A stretch of DNA of 34,530 nucleotides, from NCBI GenBank assembly GCA_937973555.1, contig CALJKL010000080.1, positions 1 through 34,530 of the forward strand. Direction: 5' to 3'. The notes beneath the pieces were generated by a model. It saw only the letters and a list, made by a program, of their open reading frames with translations. It did not search any database and had not been told where the DNA came from. Made by a program: the position numbers and the translations under genes. The stretch comes from an uncultured Flavobacteriales bacterium (GTDB taxonomy: Bacteria > Bacteroidota > Bacteroidia > Flavobacteriales > Weeksellaceae). Of the stretch, positions 24,736-32,584 are shown piece by piece; within the stretch, counting starts at the first letter, position 1; every line of letters begins with the position of its first letter.

Positions 24736-26163
24736 ATGGGAAAGACAGACGGATTTTTATTATATAAAAGAGAGTTGCCAGGTAAAGATGCTGTGGCAGA
24801 AAGGGTAAAGCATTACAAGGAATTTCAGCATTTGCCTTCAGAAGAATTACTCAACAAGCAATCAGCAAGGTGTATGAACTGTGGGATTCCATTCTGTATG
24901 AGTGGTTGTCCGCTGGGGAATGTGATTCCTGAGTTTAATGATGCAGTCTACAAAGAAGAATGGAAAAAAGCCTATGATATCCTAAGCACTACCAATCCTT
25001 TCCCAGAATTTACGGGAAGGATTTGTCCGGCACCTTGTGAAGGGTCTTGTGTTTTGGGGTTGAATGAATTGCCGGTGACCATAGAAGAAATAGAGAAAAA
25101 CATCATTGAAATCGCTTACCAAAATGGTTATGTGAAGCCTAGATTGCCTTTAAAAAGAACGGGTAAAAAAGTTGCTGTTGTTGGCTCTGGGCCTTCTGGG
25201 TTGGCTGCTGCGGAAAAACTGAATCAGTTTGGGCATAATGTAACGGTTTTTGAAAAAGAACCAGAAGTGGGAGGTTTGTTGAGGTTTGGGATCCCAGATT
25301 TTAAACTCAATAAATCTGTAGTGCAAAGAAGGGTTGAACTCATGAAGGAGGAAGGGATAGAATTTAGAACCAATACCCAAGTGGGTAAAGAGTATTCTGC
25401 AGAGCAATTGCATAGAAACTACCAAGCTATAGTTTTGGCGATGGGCTCTACGGTTCCAAGAAATTTGCCGATTCCCAATAGGGATGCCAAAGGCGTTTAT
25501 TTCGCTATGGAATATTTAAGGCAAAACAATAAAAAGGTAAGCAATATTCCTTTTTCCGAAGAAGATATTGACGCTAAAGGCAAAAAGGTTTTGGTGATTG
25601 GTGGGGGGGATACCGGCTCGGATTGTATTGGTACGGCCAACAGACAAGGGGCAGTAGCGGTGCATCAAATAGAAATTATGCCTATTCCTCCAAAAGAAAG
25701 AGACGAAACCATGCCTTGGCCTATGTACCCTATGGTACTGAAGACTACCACCTCGCATGAGGAAGGGTGTACCCGTCAATGGGCCATCAATGCCACAGAA
25801 TTTATAAAAGACGAAAATGGCAACTTAAAAGGTCTTAAAGCCATAGAAATAGAGTGGGCAAAAGACCCTGTAACTAAAAGATATAGCACTTTTGTAGAAA
25901 AGCCGGGAACCGAATTCACTATAGAATGTGATTTGGCTTTCTTGGCCATGGGATTCCTTCATGTGGAGCAAAAAGGAATTGTAGAAGATTTGGAGATAGA
26001 TTTAGATCCACGTGGTAATCTAATTGGCAAAGAAGGAGAATATAAAACTAATCAGGAAAAAGTCTTCAGTTGTGGAGATGCCAGAAGAGGGCAATCATTG
26101 GTGGTTTGGGCTATTAATGAAGGTTTGGGATGTGCTGCCAAAGTAGATGAGTTTTTGAGCTAG
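24736..26163 (+). CDS. gltD: Glutamate synthase (NADPH) small subunit
   Basis: 475-residue beta subunit that passes electrons from NADPH through FAD and Fe-S clusters to GltB. N-terminal cysteines C46, C49, C54 and C58 (ARCMNCGIPFCMSGCPLGN) and C97, C101 and C105 (RICPAPCEGSC) bind 4Fe-4S clusters. The FAD dinucleotide motif is GSGPSG at 150-155 and the NADPH motif is GGGDTG at 289-294. The end SCGDARRGQSLVVWAINEG is the conserved FAD contact. Forms an operon with gltB. Confidence 0.97.
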   Translation: MGKTDGFLLYKRELPGKDAVAERVKHYKEFQHLPSEELLNKQSARCMNCGIPFCMSGCPLGNVIPEFNDAVYKEEWKKAYDILSTTNPFPEFTGRICPAPCEGSCVLGLNELPVTIEEIEKNIIEIAYQNGYVKPRLPLKRTGKKVAVVGSGPSGLAAAEKLNQFGHNVTVFEKEPEVGGLLRFGIPDFKLNKSVVQRRVELMKEEGIEFRTNTQVGKEYSAEQLHRNYQAIVLAMGSTVPRNLPIPNRDAKGVYFAMEYLRQNNKKVSNIPFSEEDIDAKGKKVLVIGGGDTGSDCIGTANRQGAVAVHQIEIMPIPPKERDETMPWPMYPMVLKTTTSHEEGCTRQWAINATEFIKDENGNLKGLKAIEIEWAKDPVTKRYSTFVEKPGTEFTIECDLAFLAMGFLHVEQKGIVEDLEIDLDPRGNLIGKEGEYKTNQEKVFSCGDARRGQSLVVWAINEGLGCAAKVDEFLS

Positions 26164-26187
26164 AATTTATTAAATATTTAAATTAAT

Positions 26188-26224
26188 CGAGGAGGTTTTC
26201 TGTGGAAAACTTCCTCGTTTTTAC
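26188..26224 (+). terminator. Terminator of gltBD
   Basis: 13-base arms (26188-26200 and 26205-26217) pairing fully, with one G-U, around the loop TGTG, followed by TTTTTA, 24 bases past the gltD stop. Confidence 0.92.
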
Positions 26225-26229
26225 TTTTG
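26222..26229 (+). promoter_or_regulatory. Possible -7 element of gyrB
   Basis: TACTTTTG fits TAnnTTTG and sits at the end of the gltBD terminator T-tract, which would give gyrB a leader of about 110 bases. No -33 TTG at the right distance. A start closer to the gene is equally possible. Confidence 0.3.
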
Positions 26230-26345
26230 TAACTCAACAATTTTTCCGATATTTGTGGGTCTTTCTGAAAAGGAAAATAATTAAGTAATAAGTAACAAAA
26301 AATAAATATTGCTGAATATTTTATAAGCAGCATTTAAAACAAATT

Positions 26346-28280
26346 ATGAGTCAGAAACAATACACAGCGAGTAGTATTCAGGCATTAGAGGGAATGGAGC
26401 ACGTACGTATGCGTCCTTCTATGTATATTGGAGATGTAGGTTTAAGGGGTCTTCACCACTTGGTTTATGAGGTGGTAGATAACTCTATTGATGAAGCATT
26501 GGCAGGATATTGTGATACGATTACTGTTTCCATAAAAGAAGGAAATGCCATAGAGGTTACCGATAATGGTCGTGGTATTCCTGTAGACTTTCACGAAAAA
26601 GAACAGAAGTCTGCCCTAGAAGTAGTAATGACCAAAATTGGAGCCGGAGGTAAGTTTGACAAAGATTCTTATAAGGTTTCCGGAGGTCTTCACGGGGTGG
26701 GAGTATCTTGTGTAAACGCCCTTTCTAATGAAATGATTACTACCGTTTATAGAGATGGTAATGTTTATCAACAAGTTTATTCTAGAGGTAAAGCACAAAC
26801 AGGTGTTGAAGAAATAGGTAAAAGTGATAAAAGGGGAACCAAACAGTTTTTTCAACCGGACGATACCATCTTTACAGACCTTATTTACAATTATGATACG
26901 CTGGCAAACCGTTTAAGAGAGCTTTCTTATCTTAACAAAGGCATTACTATTACCCTTTCAGATGAAAGAGAAAAGTTAGAAGACGGAACTTTCCGTACAG
27001 AAACTTTCCATTCAGAAGGTGGTCTCAAAGAATTTGTTGCCTATATTGACGGAAACAGAGAATCCATCATGGAGAATGTAATCTTCATGGAAGGAGAAAG
27101 AGATGATATCCCTGTAGAAGTAGCAATGCGTTACAATACTTCTTTCAATGAAAATCTTCACTCTTATGTGAACAATATCAATACCCACGAAGGAGGTACC
27201 CACTTGGCTGGTTTCCGTAGAGCTTTAACAAGAACTTTAAAGAAATATGCAGATGAATTAGGACTTCCGCAAAAGGAAAAAGTAGAAGTTACCGGAGATG
27301 ATTTCCGTGAAGGGTTAACAGCGGTAATTTCTGTTAAAGTAATGGAACCTCAGTTTGAAGGTCAAACCAAAACCAAATTAGGAAACTCTGAAGTTTCTGG
27401 TGCAGTAGATAAAATTGTTGGGGAAATGCTTACCAACTTCTTAGAAGAAAACCCTAATGAAGCAAAGCAAATCGTTCAGAAAGTAGTATTGGCAGCTAAA
27501 GCAAGACAAGCGGCTAAGAAGGCAAGAGAAATGGTACAGCGTAAATCTCCAATGGGAGGTTCTGGCTTACCAGGTAAATTGTCAGACTGTTCTTCTAAAG
27601 ATCCAGAAATCTCTGAAATCTTCTTGGTAGAGGGAGACTCTGCAGGGGGAACTGCTAAACAAGGTAGAGATAGACACTTCCAAGCAATTTTACCGTTAAG
27701 AGGTAAGATTTTGAACGTAGAAAAATCTATGCTTCATAAGGTGTATGACAATGACGAAATCAAGAACATCTATACCGCTCTTGGGGTTTCTGTAGGAACT
27801 GAAGAAGACAGTAAAGCATTGAACTTAGCCAAATTGAGATATCACAAAATTGTGATTATGACTGATGCGGATATCGACGGTTCTCACATTTCTACGTTGA
27901 TCTTAACGTTCTTCTTCAGATATATGAAGGAATTGATTGAGCAAGGTTATATCTATATCGCTCAGCCGCCTTTGTATTTGTTGAAAAAAGGAAACAAGAA
28001 AATGTATGCCTACAATGAAAAGGAAAGAGAAGCTAAAACATTGGAGATGGCTTCAGATGGCAAAGGAGTAGAAGTACAACGTTACAAAGGTCTTGGGGAA
28101 ATGAACCCAGAGCAATTATGGGAAACTACTTTGAATCCTGAAAACAGAATCTTGAAGCAAGTAACTATAGAAAGCTTGGCAGAAGCGGATACGGTATTCT
28201 CTATGTTAATGGGTGACGAAGTGCCACCAAGAAGAGAGTTTATTGAGAAAAATGCGATTTATGCCAATATTGATGCATAA
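26346..28280 (+). CDS. gyrB: DNA gyrase subunit B
   Basis: 644-residue ATPase subunit of the supercoiling type II topoisomerase. The GHKL ATPase domain has the catalytic glutamate E42 in YEVVDNSIDEA, DNGRGIP (73-79) and GGLHGVG (113-119). The transducer domain has KTKLGNSEV (342-350). TOPRIM has EGDSAGG (429-435), PLRGKILN (450-457) and DADIDGSHI (507-515). The compact length, without the 165-residue insert of E. coli GyrB (804), is usual outside the Gammaproteobacteria. It could in principle be ParE, but the sequence reads as GyrB. Confidence 0.95.
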   Translation: MSQKQYTASSIQALEGMEHVRMRPSMYIGDVGLRGLHHLVYEVVDNSIDEALAGYCDTITVSIKEGNAIEVTDNGRGIPVDFHEKEQKSALEVVMTKIGAGGKFDKDSYKVSGGLHGVGVSCVNALSNEMITTVYRDGNVYQQVYSRGKAQTGVEEIGKSDKRGTKQFFQPDDTIFTDLIYNYDTLANRLRELSYLNKGITITLSDEREKLEDGTFRTETFHSEGGLKEFVAYIDGNRESIMENVIFMEGERDDIPVEVAMRYNTSFNENLHSYVNNINTHEGGTHLAGFRRALTRTLKKYADELGLPQKEKVEVTGDDFREGLTAVISVKVMEPQFEGQTKTKLGNSEVSGAVDKIVGEMLTNFLEENPNEAKQIVQKVVLAAKARQAAKKAREMVQRKSPMGGSGLPGKLSDCSSKDPEISEIFLVEGDSAGGTAKQGRDRHFQAILPLRGKILNVEKSMLHKVYDNDEIKNIYTALGVSVGTEEDSKALNLAKLRYHKIVIMTDADIDGSHISTLILTFFFRYMKELIEQGYIYIAQPPLYLLKKGNKKMYAYNEKEREAKTLEMASDGKGVEVQRYKGLGEMNPEQLWETTLNPENRILKQVTIESLAEADTVFSMLMGDEVPPRREFIEKNAIYANIDA

Positions 28281-28301
28281 TAATATTATAATTATTTTTA
28301 G

Positions 28302-28329
28302 AACGCGCTTTTTTAAGCGCGTTTTTTTT
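28302..28329 (+). terminator. Terminator of gyrB
   Basis: Arms AACGCGCTT (28302-28310) and AAGCGCGTT (28315-28323) around TTTT, followed by eight T, 22 bases past the gyrB stop. Confidence 0.93.
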
Positions 28330-28423
28330 GATTTTGAATTTAAATAGTTGTTTAAAAAAAATCTAAAATCTCTTTACTTTGGTAAGTTTTTTGATATTTA
28401 GCTGATATTTAAATTCTTCATCT

Positions 28424-29224
28424 ATGAAAAGTATTTTTATTTGTTCTTCTATTATATTAGCTGTTGTTTCTTGTAACAAATTAGGTGTTTCGGGTAAAAA
28501 TCAAATTATTCAGGAAGACAATAGTGAATTTGCAATGACTACGAACATTCTTACAGATTCTTTGAAATTGGAAGATTCTCTTACAATCAACAATAAATTG
28601 TCCGCTGTTTTTTCTGCAAAAGCCATTCTTTTTCCAAAAATCAAAAACAAGTCACTTTTAGACAGTATCTATACCAAATTTGGTATCCAATTGGATTCTT
28701 ATTCCAAAACAACTATTGCCAAGGAACTGGAAAGGCAAAAGAAAAAATACTTTGATGAAACATCTAAGGACGCTACTCTGTTTACTCCTGATTTTAAACA
28801 AACCTGGTATGAAAACAATATTATGGAAGTCTTTTCATACAATAACGGACAGCTAACCCTTACATACGAAAATGATGGTTTTTCTGGCGGCGCTCATGGT
28901 TATTATAATATCCTTTATAAAAACTTCGATTTAAAAAAGAACAAATCGATAGAACTTGAAGATATTTTTAATAATATTTCTGAAATGGATTGGAATACCA
29001 TTTTAACAAACCATTTTGATAATGATGAGCAAAAGGATATGCTGTTAGTTAATAAAATACCTGTAAACCATAATTTTTATTTTAATCAAAGAGATATAAC
29101 ATTTGTCTATAATCAATATGAAATTACGGCTTATGCTGCAGGTGTTGTAGAAATTTCTGTACCTTTTTCCGAAGTAAGAACTTATCTGAAACCAGAATTC
29201 ATAAAACGTTACGGTATTAAATAA
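28424..29224 (+). CDS. Lipoprotein with DUF3298 (RsiV-like) domain
   Basis: 266-residue lipoprotein with a signal ending VVSC (C17). The C-terminal half reads as a DUF3298 domain: YENDGFSGGAHGYYNILYKNFDLKKNKSIELEDIF (around 143-180) holds the family's GGAH motif. A PdaC/DUF4163-like segment precedes it (TWYENNIMEVFSYNNGQLTL). The same fold in RsiV binds lysozyme; here no sigma-factor gene is adjacent, so a lysozyme-sensing or inhibitor role is only a possibility. The stop lies 18 bases before the lipid kinase. Confidence 0.8.
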   Translation: MKSIFICSSIILAVVSCNKLGVSGKNQIIQEDNSEFAMTTNILTDSLKLEDSLTINNKLSAVFSAKAILFPKIKNKSLLDSIYTKFGIQLDSYSKTTIAKELERQKKKYFDETSKDATLFTPDFKQTWYENNIMEVFSYNNGQLTLTYENDGFSGGAHGYYNILYKNFDLKKNKSIELEDIFNNISEMDWNTILTNHFDNDEQKDMLLVNKIPVNHNFYFNQRDITFVYNQYEITAYAAGVVEISVPFSEVRTYLKPEFIKRYGIK

Positions 29225-29229
29225 ATCCG

Positions 29230-29237
29230 TAATTTTG
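29230..29237 (+). promoter_or_regulatory. -7 element ahead of the lipid kinase
   Basis: TAATTTTG followed by C is a full match to TAnnTTTG-C. It ends only 5 bases before the ATG at 29243, so a transcript from here would be leaderless or nearly so. No -33 TTG is seen. Confidence 0.35.
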
Positions 29238-29242
29238 CTGCC

Positions 29243-30094
29243 ATGCAAAAGGTCGCTTTTATCATTAATCCATATTCAGCAAAAAAGAATTATCAACCTT
29301 TTTTAGCACAACTTAAAAATAAGATTGATAATCCTCTTTATATTATCTCCAAAAGCATTGAAGATAGTGATCAATTTATTTCTGATCATTGGGATGATGT
29401 AGATATTTTTGTAGCAGTAGGAGGAGACGGAACCATATCTACCGTTGCCAAAAAATTGATTAACACAGATAAGATTCTGGGTATTTTCCCGGCGGGTAGT
29501 GGTAATGGATTTTCTAATGAAACTCAGTTTACTACTAATATAGACCAATTGTTTTCTAAAATTCAGCATAGAAAATATAAAGCAATAGATACTTTTACCG
29601 TAAACGGAAAATTTTCTATTAATATGGCAGGTGTAGGATTTGATGGGGCTGTAGTAGAAGCATTTGAAAAAACATCCAGAGGTTTCAGTAATTATATTAA
29701 AACTTCTGTTAAAACATTTTTTTCTTATAAACCGGTTTCTGTAAATTTTCAGGAAAAATATAAAGATTATAACGGATCTTATCTAATGGTGAATATTGCT
29801 AATAGCAGACAGTTCGGAAACAATGCGTTTATTGCTCCCAAGGCAAATCTTAGTGATGGTTTACTAGAAGTGGTTTTGGTAAAGAAATTTCCTTTTTGGT
29901 ATGCTGTAGAATTCGCGTACCGAATGTTTACCCAAAAGCTAAAAGACAATCAATTTGTAAAATACCTTTCGGTTCCTGAGATAGAATTTTCGGTTGATAG
30001 TAAACTTTGGCATTTGGATGGTGAATTCAATACAATAGAATCTCCTGTTCAGGTGAAAATTTTGCCTAATAGTCTGAATATTTTATCAGAATAA
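29243..30094 (+). CDS. Diacylglycerol kinase family lipid kinase
   Basis: 283-residue member of the DAGK_cat/YegS/BmrU family, which phosphorylates lipid hydroxyls such as diacylglycerol. The nucleotide-binding motif GGDGT is at 60-64 (VAVGGDGTISTVAKKL), and the second glycine-rich motif PAGSGNGFSNE is at 83-93. The C-terminal beta domain has NMAGVGFDGAVVEAF and ends with DGEF. The usual G-T-G-N-D is G-S-G-N-G here, which is common in Bacteroidota members. Substrate not determinable. Confidence 0.9.
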   Translation: MQKVAFIINPYSAKKNYQPFLAQLKNKIDNPLYIISKSIEDSDQFISDHWDDVDIFVAVGGDGTISTVAKKLINTDKILGIFPAGSGNGFSNETQFTTNIDQLFSKIQHRKYKAIDTFTVNGKFSINMAGVGFDGAVVEAFEKTSRGFSNYIKTSVKTFFSYKPVSVNFQEKYKDYNGSYLMVNIANSRQFGNNAFIAPKANLSDGLLEVVLVKKFPFWYAVEFAYRMFTQKLKDNQFVKYLSVPEIEFSVDSKLWHLDGEFNTIESPVQVKILPNSLNILSE

Positions 30095-30128
30095 TTCGTT
30101 TATTTTTTTTCAAAAAACTGCCTAAAAT

Positions 30129-30154
30129 CATATATAAAAGGCCTTTTCTATATG
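30129..30154. promoter_or_regulatory. 26-bp near-perfect palindrome, candidate operator
   Basis: The half-sites CATATATAAAAGG and CCTTTTCTATATG pair at 12 of 13 positions with no loop. It ends 1 base before the -33 TTG (30156-30158) of the next promoter. The lack of a loop fits a dimer-binding operator better than a terminator, though the AT-rich DNA and the preceding T-run (30101-30110) leave room for other readings. Confidence 0.4.
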
Positions 30155-30155
30155 C

Positions 30156-30183
30156 TTGTTTGATGTAGAAATACTTAATTTTG
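30156..30183 (+). promoter_or_regulatory. Promoter of the 30212 gene
   Basis: -33 TTG (30156-30158), 17-base spacer and -7 TAATTTTG (30176-30183) followed by C fit the Bacteroidota consensus. The start would be about 20 bases before the ATG. Confidence 0.55.
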
Positions 30184-30211
30184 CAGAGTAGAATATATGA
30201 ATGTCTTACAC

Positions 30212-30673
30212 ATGAAAAAGTTTTTTGTTTTATTAACCGTTTTTTTTGTTCAATTATTTTTTACTCAAGATTTAGCTTCTTACAGAAAAATGATTCCAAA
30301 GGCTGAACAAAGTGAAATTGATGCCCTTGTCTTTTTAGATAAATCTAAAACAGAATACGATAAAACCAAAAAACCGATTGTTCTTTCTTTTTATGCTGCT
30401 GCACAGTTCTTTATGGCAAAACACAGTAGCAATCCACTGAAAAAATATTCTTATTTCAATAAAGGAAAAAAAATGCTGGATGAAGCTATAGGAAAGGAGC
30501 CAGGAAATTTAGAAATGAGATTTCTTAGACTACTCTGTCAGGAAAAGACACCCAAGTTTTTAGGCTATTACCAATATATGGATGAAGATAAGGCATTTGT
30601 GGTAAGGGAATATAAAAAATCTAAAGACAGGGATCTGGTAGAACAGATTCAAAAATATCTAAAAGATAATTAA
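30212..30673 (+). CDS. Secreted hypothetical protein, helical (TPR-like)
   Basis: 153 residues, unrecognised. ATG at 30212 gives a clean signal peptide (MKKFFVLLTVFFVQLFFTQ); an ATG at 30197 adds five residues and is less likely. The mature part is helical: FYAAAQFFMAKHSSNPLKKYSYFNKGKKMLDEAIGKEPGNLEMRFLRL looks like a TPR-like pair of helices. It has its own promoter with an adjacent palindrome, so expression may be controlled. Similar secreted proteins seem common in Flavobacteriia; function unknown. Confidence 0.75.
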   Translation: MKKFFVLLTVFFVQLFFTQDLASYRKMIPKAEQSEIDALVFLDKSKTEYDKTKKPIVLSFYAAAQFFMAKHSSNPLKKYSYFNKGKKMLDEAIGKEPGNLEMRFLRLLCQEKTPKFLGYYQYMDEDKAFVVREYKKSKDRDLVEQIQKYLKDN

Positions 30674-30710
30674 AGAGCAATTTTAATCTGCACGAAATTC
30701 TGAATACAAA

Positions 30711-30962
30711 TTATTCATTTTTGCGAAAGATCTTTTTACCCCATTTTATTTTATCCCAGATGCGTTCATGAAAAAAATAACCCAATGTTGTATATATGTT
30801 GCTTGCAATCATGAAACCAAATGCAATTTTTGTTTGTCTGGTGAAAATATAAATTGTTGTAAAATCTAAGATTAATATAAAAATTCTGTAAGTAATAGTC
30901 TTTATTATACTTCTAGTAAAAGTTTCTTCAGTATGATGTGTCTGATGAGAAAGTGTTTCCAT
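30711..30962 (-). CDS. DUF2061 membrane protein
   Basis: 83-residue protein with two transmembrane helices. The DUF2061 pattern is present: SIIKTITYRIFILILDFTTIYIFT, then IASNIYTTLGYFFHERIWDKIKWG at the end (H-E-R-x-W and W-G are hallmark residues). In other bacteria it often lies near sulfate-assimilation or transport genes, but here it follows a UspA gene with a 2-base gap, so the two form an operon. Function unknown. Confidence 0.88.
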   Translation of the reverse strand: METLSHQTHHTEETFTRSIIKTITYRIFILILDFTTIYIFTRQTKIAFGFMIASNIYTTLGYFFHERIWDKIKWGKKIFRKNE

Positions 30963-30964
30963 AG

Positions 30965-31396
30965 CTATTTCATAGAAATTATAAATAATGGTTTGTTAGA
31001 GTGTCGGATAACTTTTTCTGCAACACTGCCCATAAGCAAATGTGATAGTCCAGTCCTTCCATGTGTTCCTAAAACAATTAAATCTGCATTCCATTCGTTT
31101 GCTGTTTCTAGAATGGTTTCAAAAGGATTTCCTTTTTCTACAAATGTCCACACTTTATAGTCTAAAAACACTTTTTCTGTTAGCATTTGTAGATTTTTTT
31201 TGAGATCGTTTTTCATAATTTCTGCAAGTTCGCCAGGGGTTACTTCGCCATCACTCATCAGTGTGTTAGTGTCGATAACACTTATTAATGCTATTTCCGC
31301 ATTCAACTGTTGTCCCAATTTGAAGCCCTCTAAAGCAACTTTTTCAGAAGTAGGTCCACTGTCAATTGCAATCAGTATTTTTTTTATTTTGTCCAT
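30965..31396 (-). CDS. Universal stress protein (UspA family)
   Basis: 143-residue cytoplasmic stress protein with a Rossmann-like fold. The N-terminal strand KKILIAIDSG carries the conserved Asp. The ATP-binding motif G-2x-G-9x-G-S is complete: GTHGRTGLSHLLMGSVAEK (about 111-129). This suggests the ATP-binding subgroup. It is the first gene of a two-gene unit with DUF2061. Role under stress is family knowledge, not shown here. Confidence 0.93.
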   Translation of the reverse strand: MDKIKKILIAIDSGPTSEKVALEGFKLGQQLNAEIALISVIDTNTLMSDGEVTPGELAEIMKNDLKKNLQMLTEKVFLDYKVWTFVEKGNPFETILETANEWNADLIVLGTHGRTGLSHLLMGSVAEKVIRHSNKPLFIISMK

Positions 31397-31612
31397 ATTA
31401 TTTTTTCTACTAATGTATTGGTAGGATTTTATCTAATGTTATAAAGATTTATATTTTTTTTATTAAATCTTACTAGGCGTTTTCAAACGATTACAAACGA
31501 ATCTAGTCGAATAAAAACCGAATAACTTTTCTAAAACTTCACAACTTTGCTACAGAGATTCGGGAGAAAACAGAACGCCCCGTTTTTAATGTTTAATTTA
31601 AATTTAAAAATT

Positions 31613-31942
31613 ATGTCAATCAGAAACAAAGTGACGCTTATTGGTCACACCGGAAAAGAAGTGGAAATTACTACTCTTGAAAAGGGAATCAGAGCAAGTG
31701 TATCATTAGCTACCAATGATTATTATACCAATGCCATGGGAGAAAAAGTAGAAGAAACTCAATGGCACAATTTAGTAGCTTTCGGAAAAACTGCTGAAAT
31801 CTTTCAAAAATATGTAAATAAAGGAAAAGAAATTGCCGTAGATGGTAAAATTGTCTATCGAAATTATGATGATAAGGATGGCAACAAAAGACATGTCACC
31901 GAAATAAGGGTAGAAGAAGTATTGCTTTTGGGAGCCAAATAA
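31613..31942 (+). CDS. ssb: Short single-stranded DNA-binding protein
   Basis: 109-residue SSB-family OB fold: MSIRNKVTLIGHTGKEVEI, TQWHNLVAFGKTAEIFQKYVNKGKEIAVDGKIVYRNY and VTEIRVEEVLLL cover the full domain. It stops directly after the OB fold at LLLGAK and lacks the flexible linker and acidic tip (DDDLPF type) that recruits repair and replication proteins. It is likely a secondary SSB rather than the main one. The frame extends upstream from a TTG at 31547, but the ATG at 31613 gives the family start. A weak -7 element CAACTTTG is at 31542-31549. Confidence 0.9.
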   Translation: MSIRNKVTLIGHTGKEVEITTLEKGIRASVSLATNDYYTNAMGEKVEETQWHNLVAFGKTAEIFQKYVNKGKEIAVDGKIVYRNYDDKDGNKRHVTEIRVEEVLLLGAK

Positions 31943-31953
31943 AAACTGTATTT

Positions 31954-31982
31954 TTGCTTTGTCAGAGTCCTATATAACTTTG
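31954..31982 (+). promoter_or_regulatory. Promoter of the second GNAT gene
   Basis: -33 TTG (31954-31956), 18-base spacer and -7 TAACTTTG (31975-31982) match the consensus fully. A second -7 candidate, TATTTTTG (31949-31956), overlaps the -33. The start would be about 8 bases before the ATG at 31996. Confidence 0.55.
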
Positions 31983-31995
31983 ACAAAGTTTTTTT
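31957..31995 (+). terminator. Likely ssb terminator overlapping the GNAT promoter
   Basis: Perfect 8-base arms CTTTGTCA (31957-31964) and TGACAAAG (31981-31988) with a 16-base loop, followed by seven T that end at the GNAT ATG. The hairpin covers the -7 element of the next gene, so terminator and promoter share the same bases. Confidence 0.55.
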
Positions 31996-32484
31996 ATGAA
32001 AGTTACCATCAGACCCATTCAGAAAGAGGATAATAAAATCTTGGCAGAAACCATTAGAAGTTGTTTTTTTGATTTTGAAGTGAAAAACAAAAACGGTACG
32101 GTTTTTACGGATCCTACTACAGATGATTTGTTTGCCCTTTTTCAAACGCCCAAATCTGTGCTTTGGGTAGCAGAGACTAATGGCGAAATTGTTGGCTGTT
32201 GCGGAATTTTCCCTACAGAAAACCTCCCCGAAGATTGCACAGAATTGGTGAAATTTTACATCGGGAACAAAGGTAGAGGTAAAGGCATAGGAAAGCTTTT
32301 GCTCGAAAAAACAGTAGATTCTGCCAAAGAATTGGGTTATAAACAGATTTATTTGGAAAGCATTCCTGAATTTTCTACTGCAGTTTCTATCTATGAAAAG
32401 CAAGGTTTTGAATATCTTGATGCTCCTTTGGGAAATACAGGTCATGACGGCTGTAATCTTTGGATGCTCAAAAAAATATCATAA
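31996..32484 (+). CDS. GNAT N-acetyltransferase
   Basis: 162-residue acetyl-CoA-dependent acetyltransferase. The start MKVTIRPIQKEDNKILAETIR and VGCCGIFP strand are typical. The CoA motif is NKGRGKGIGKLLLEK (about 94-108), followed by YKQIYLESIPEFSTAVSIYEKQGFEYLDAPLG, the C-terminal signature. Not closely similar to the GNAT at 5659. Acceptor unknown; may be an amino acid, peptide or small amine. Confidence 0.9.
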   Translation: MKVTIRPIQKEDNKILAETIRSCFFDFEVKNKNGTVFTDPTTDDLFALFQTPKSVLWVAETNGEIVGCCGIFPTENLPEDCTELVKFYIGNKGRGKGIGKLLLEKTVDSAKELGYKQIYLESIPEFSTAVSIYEKQGFEYLDAPLGNTGHDGCNLWMLKKIS

Positions 32485-32526
32485 TTGGTGAATTTGGTAA
32501 AATGATAATTTTTCTTTTAAAATTCT

Positions 32527-32534
32527 TACTTTTG
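32527..32534 (+). promoter_or_regulatory. -7 element of hisS
   Basis: TACTTTTG followed by C is a full match, 50 bases before the hisS ATG. No TTG at the -33 distance. Confidence 0.45.
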
Positions 32535-32584
32535 CATAGAGCTATTGGCTCATTATCATATTTTCACATTATCTAATTATTCAA

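Noticed and set aside
28424..29224. RsiV-type anti-sigma factor
   Set aside because: It is a lipoprotein with no cytoplasmic sigma-binding part and has no adjacent ECF sigma gene, so only the DUF3298 part is shared.
31864..32445. Minus-strand frame of 193 codons over ssb and GNAT
   Set aside because: Spans the ends of two well-supported genes on the other strand; composition is typical of a shadow frame.
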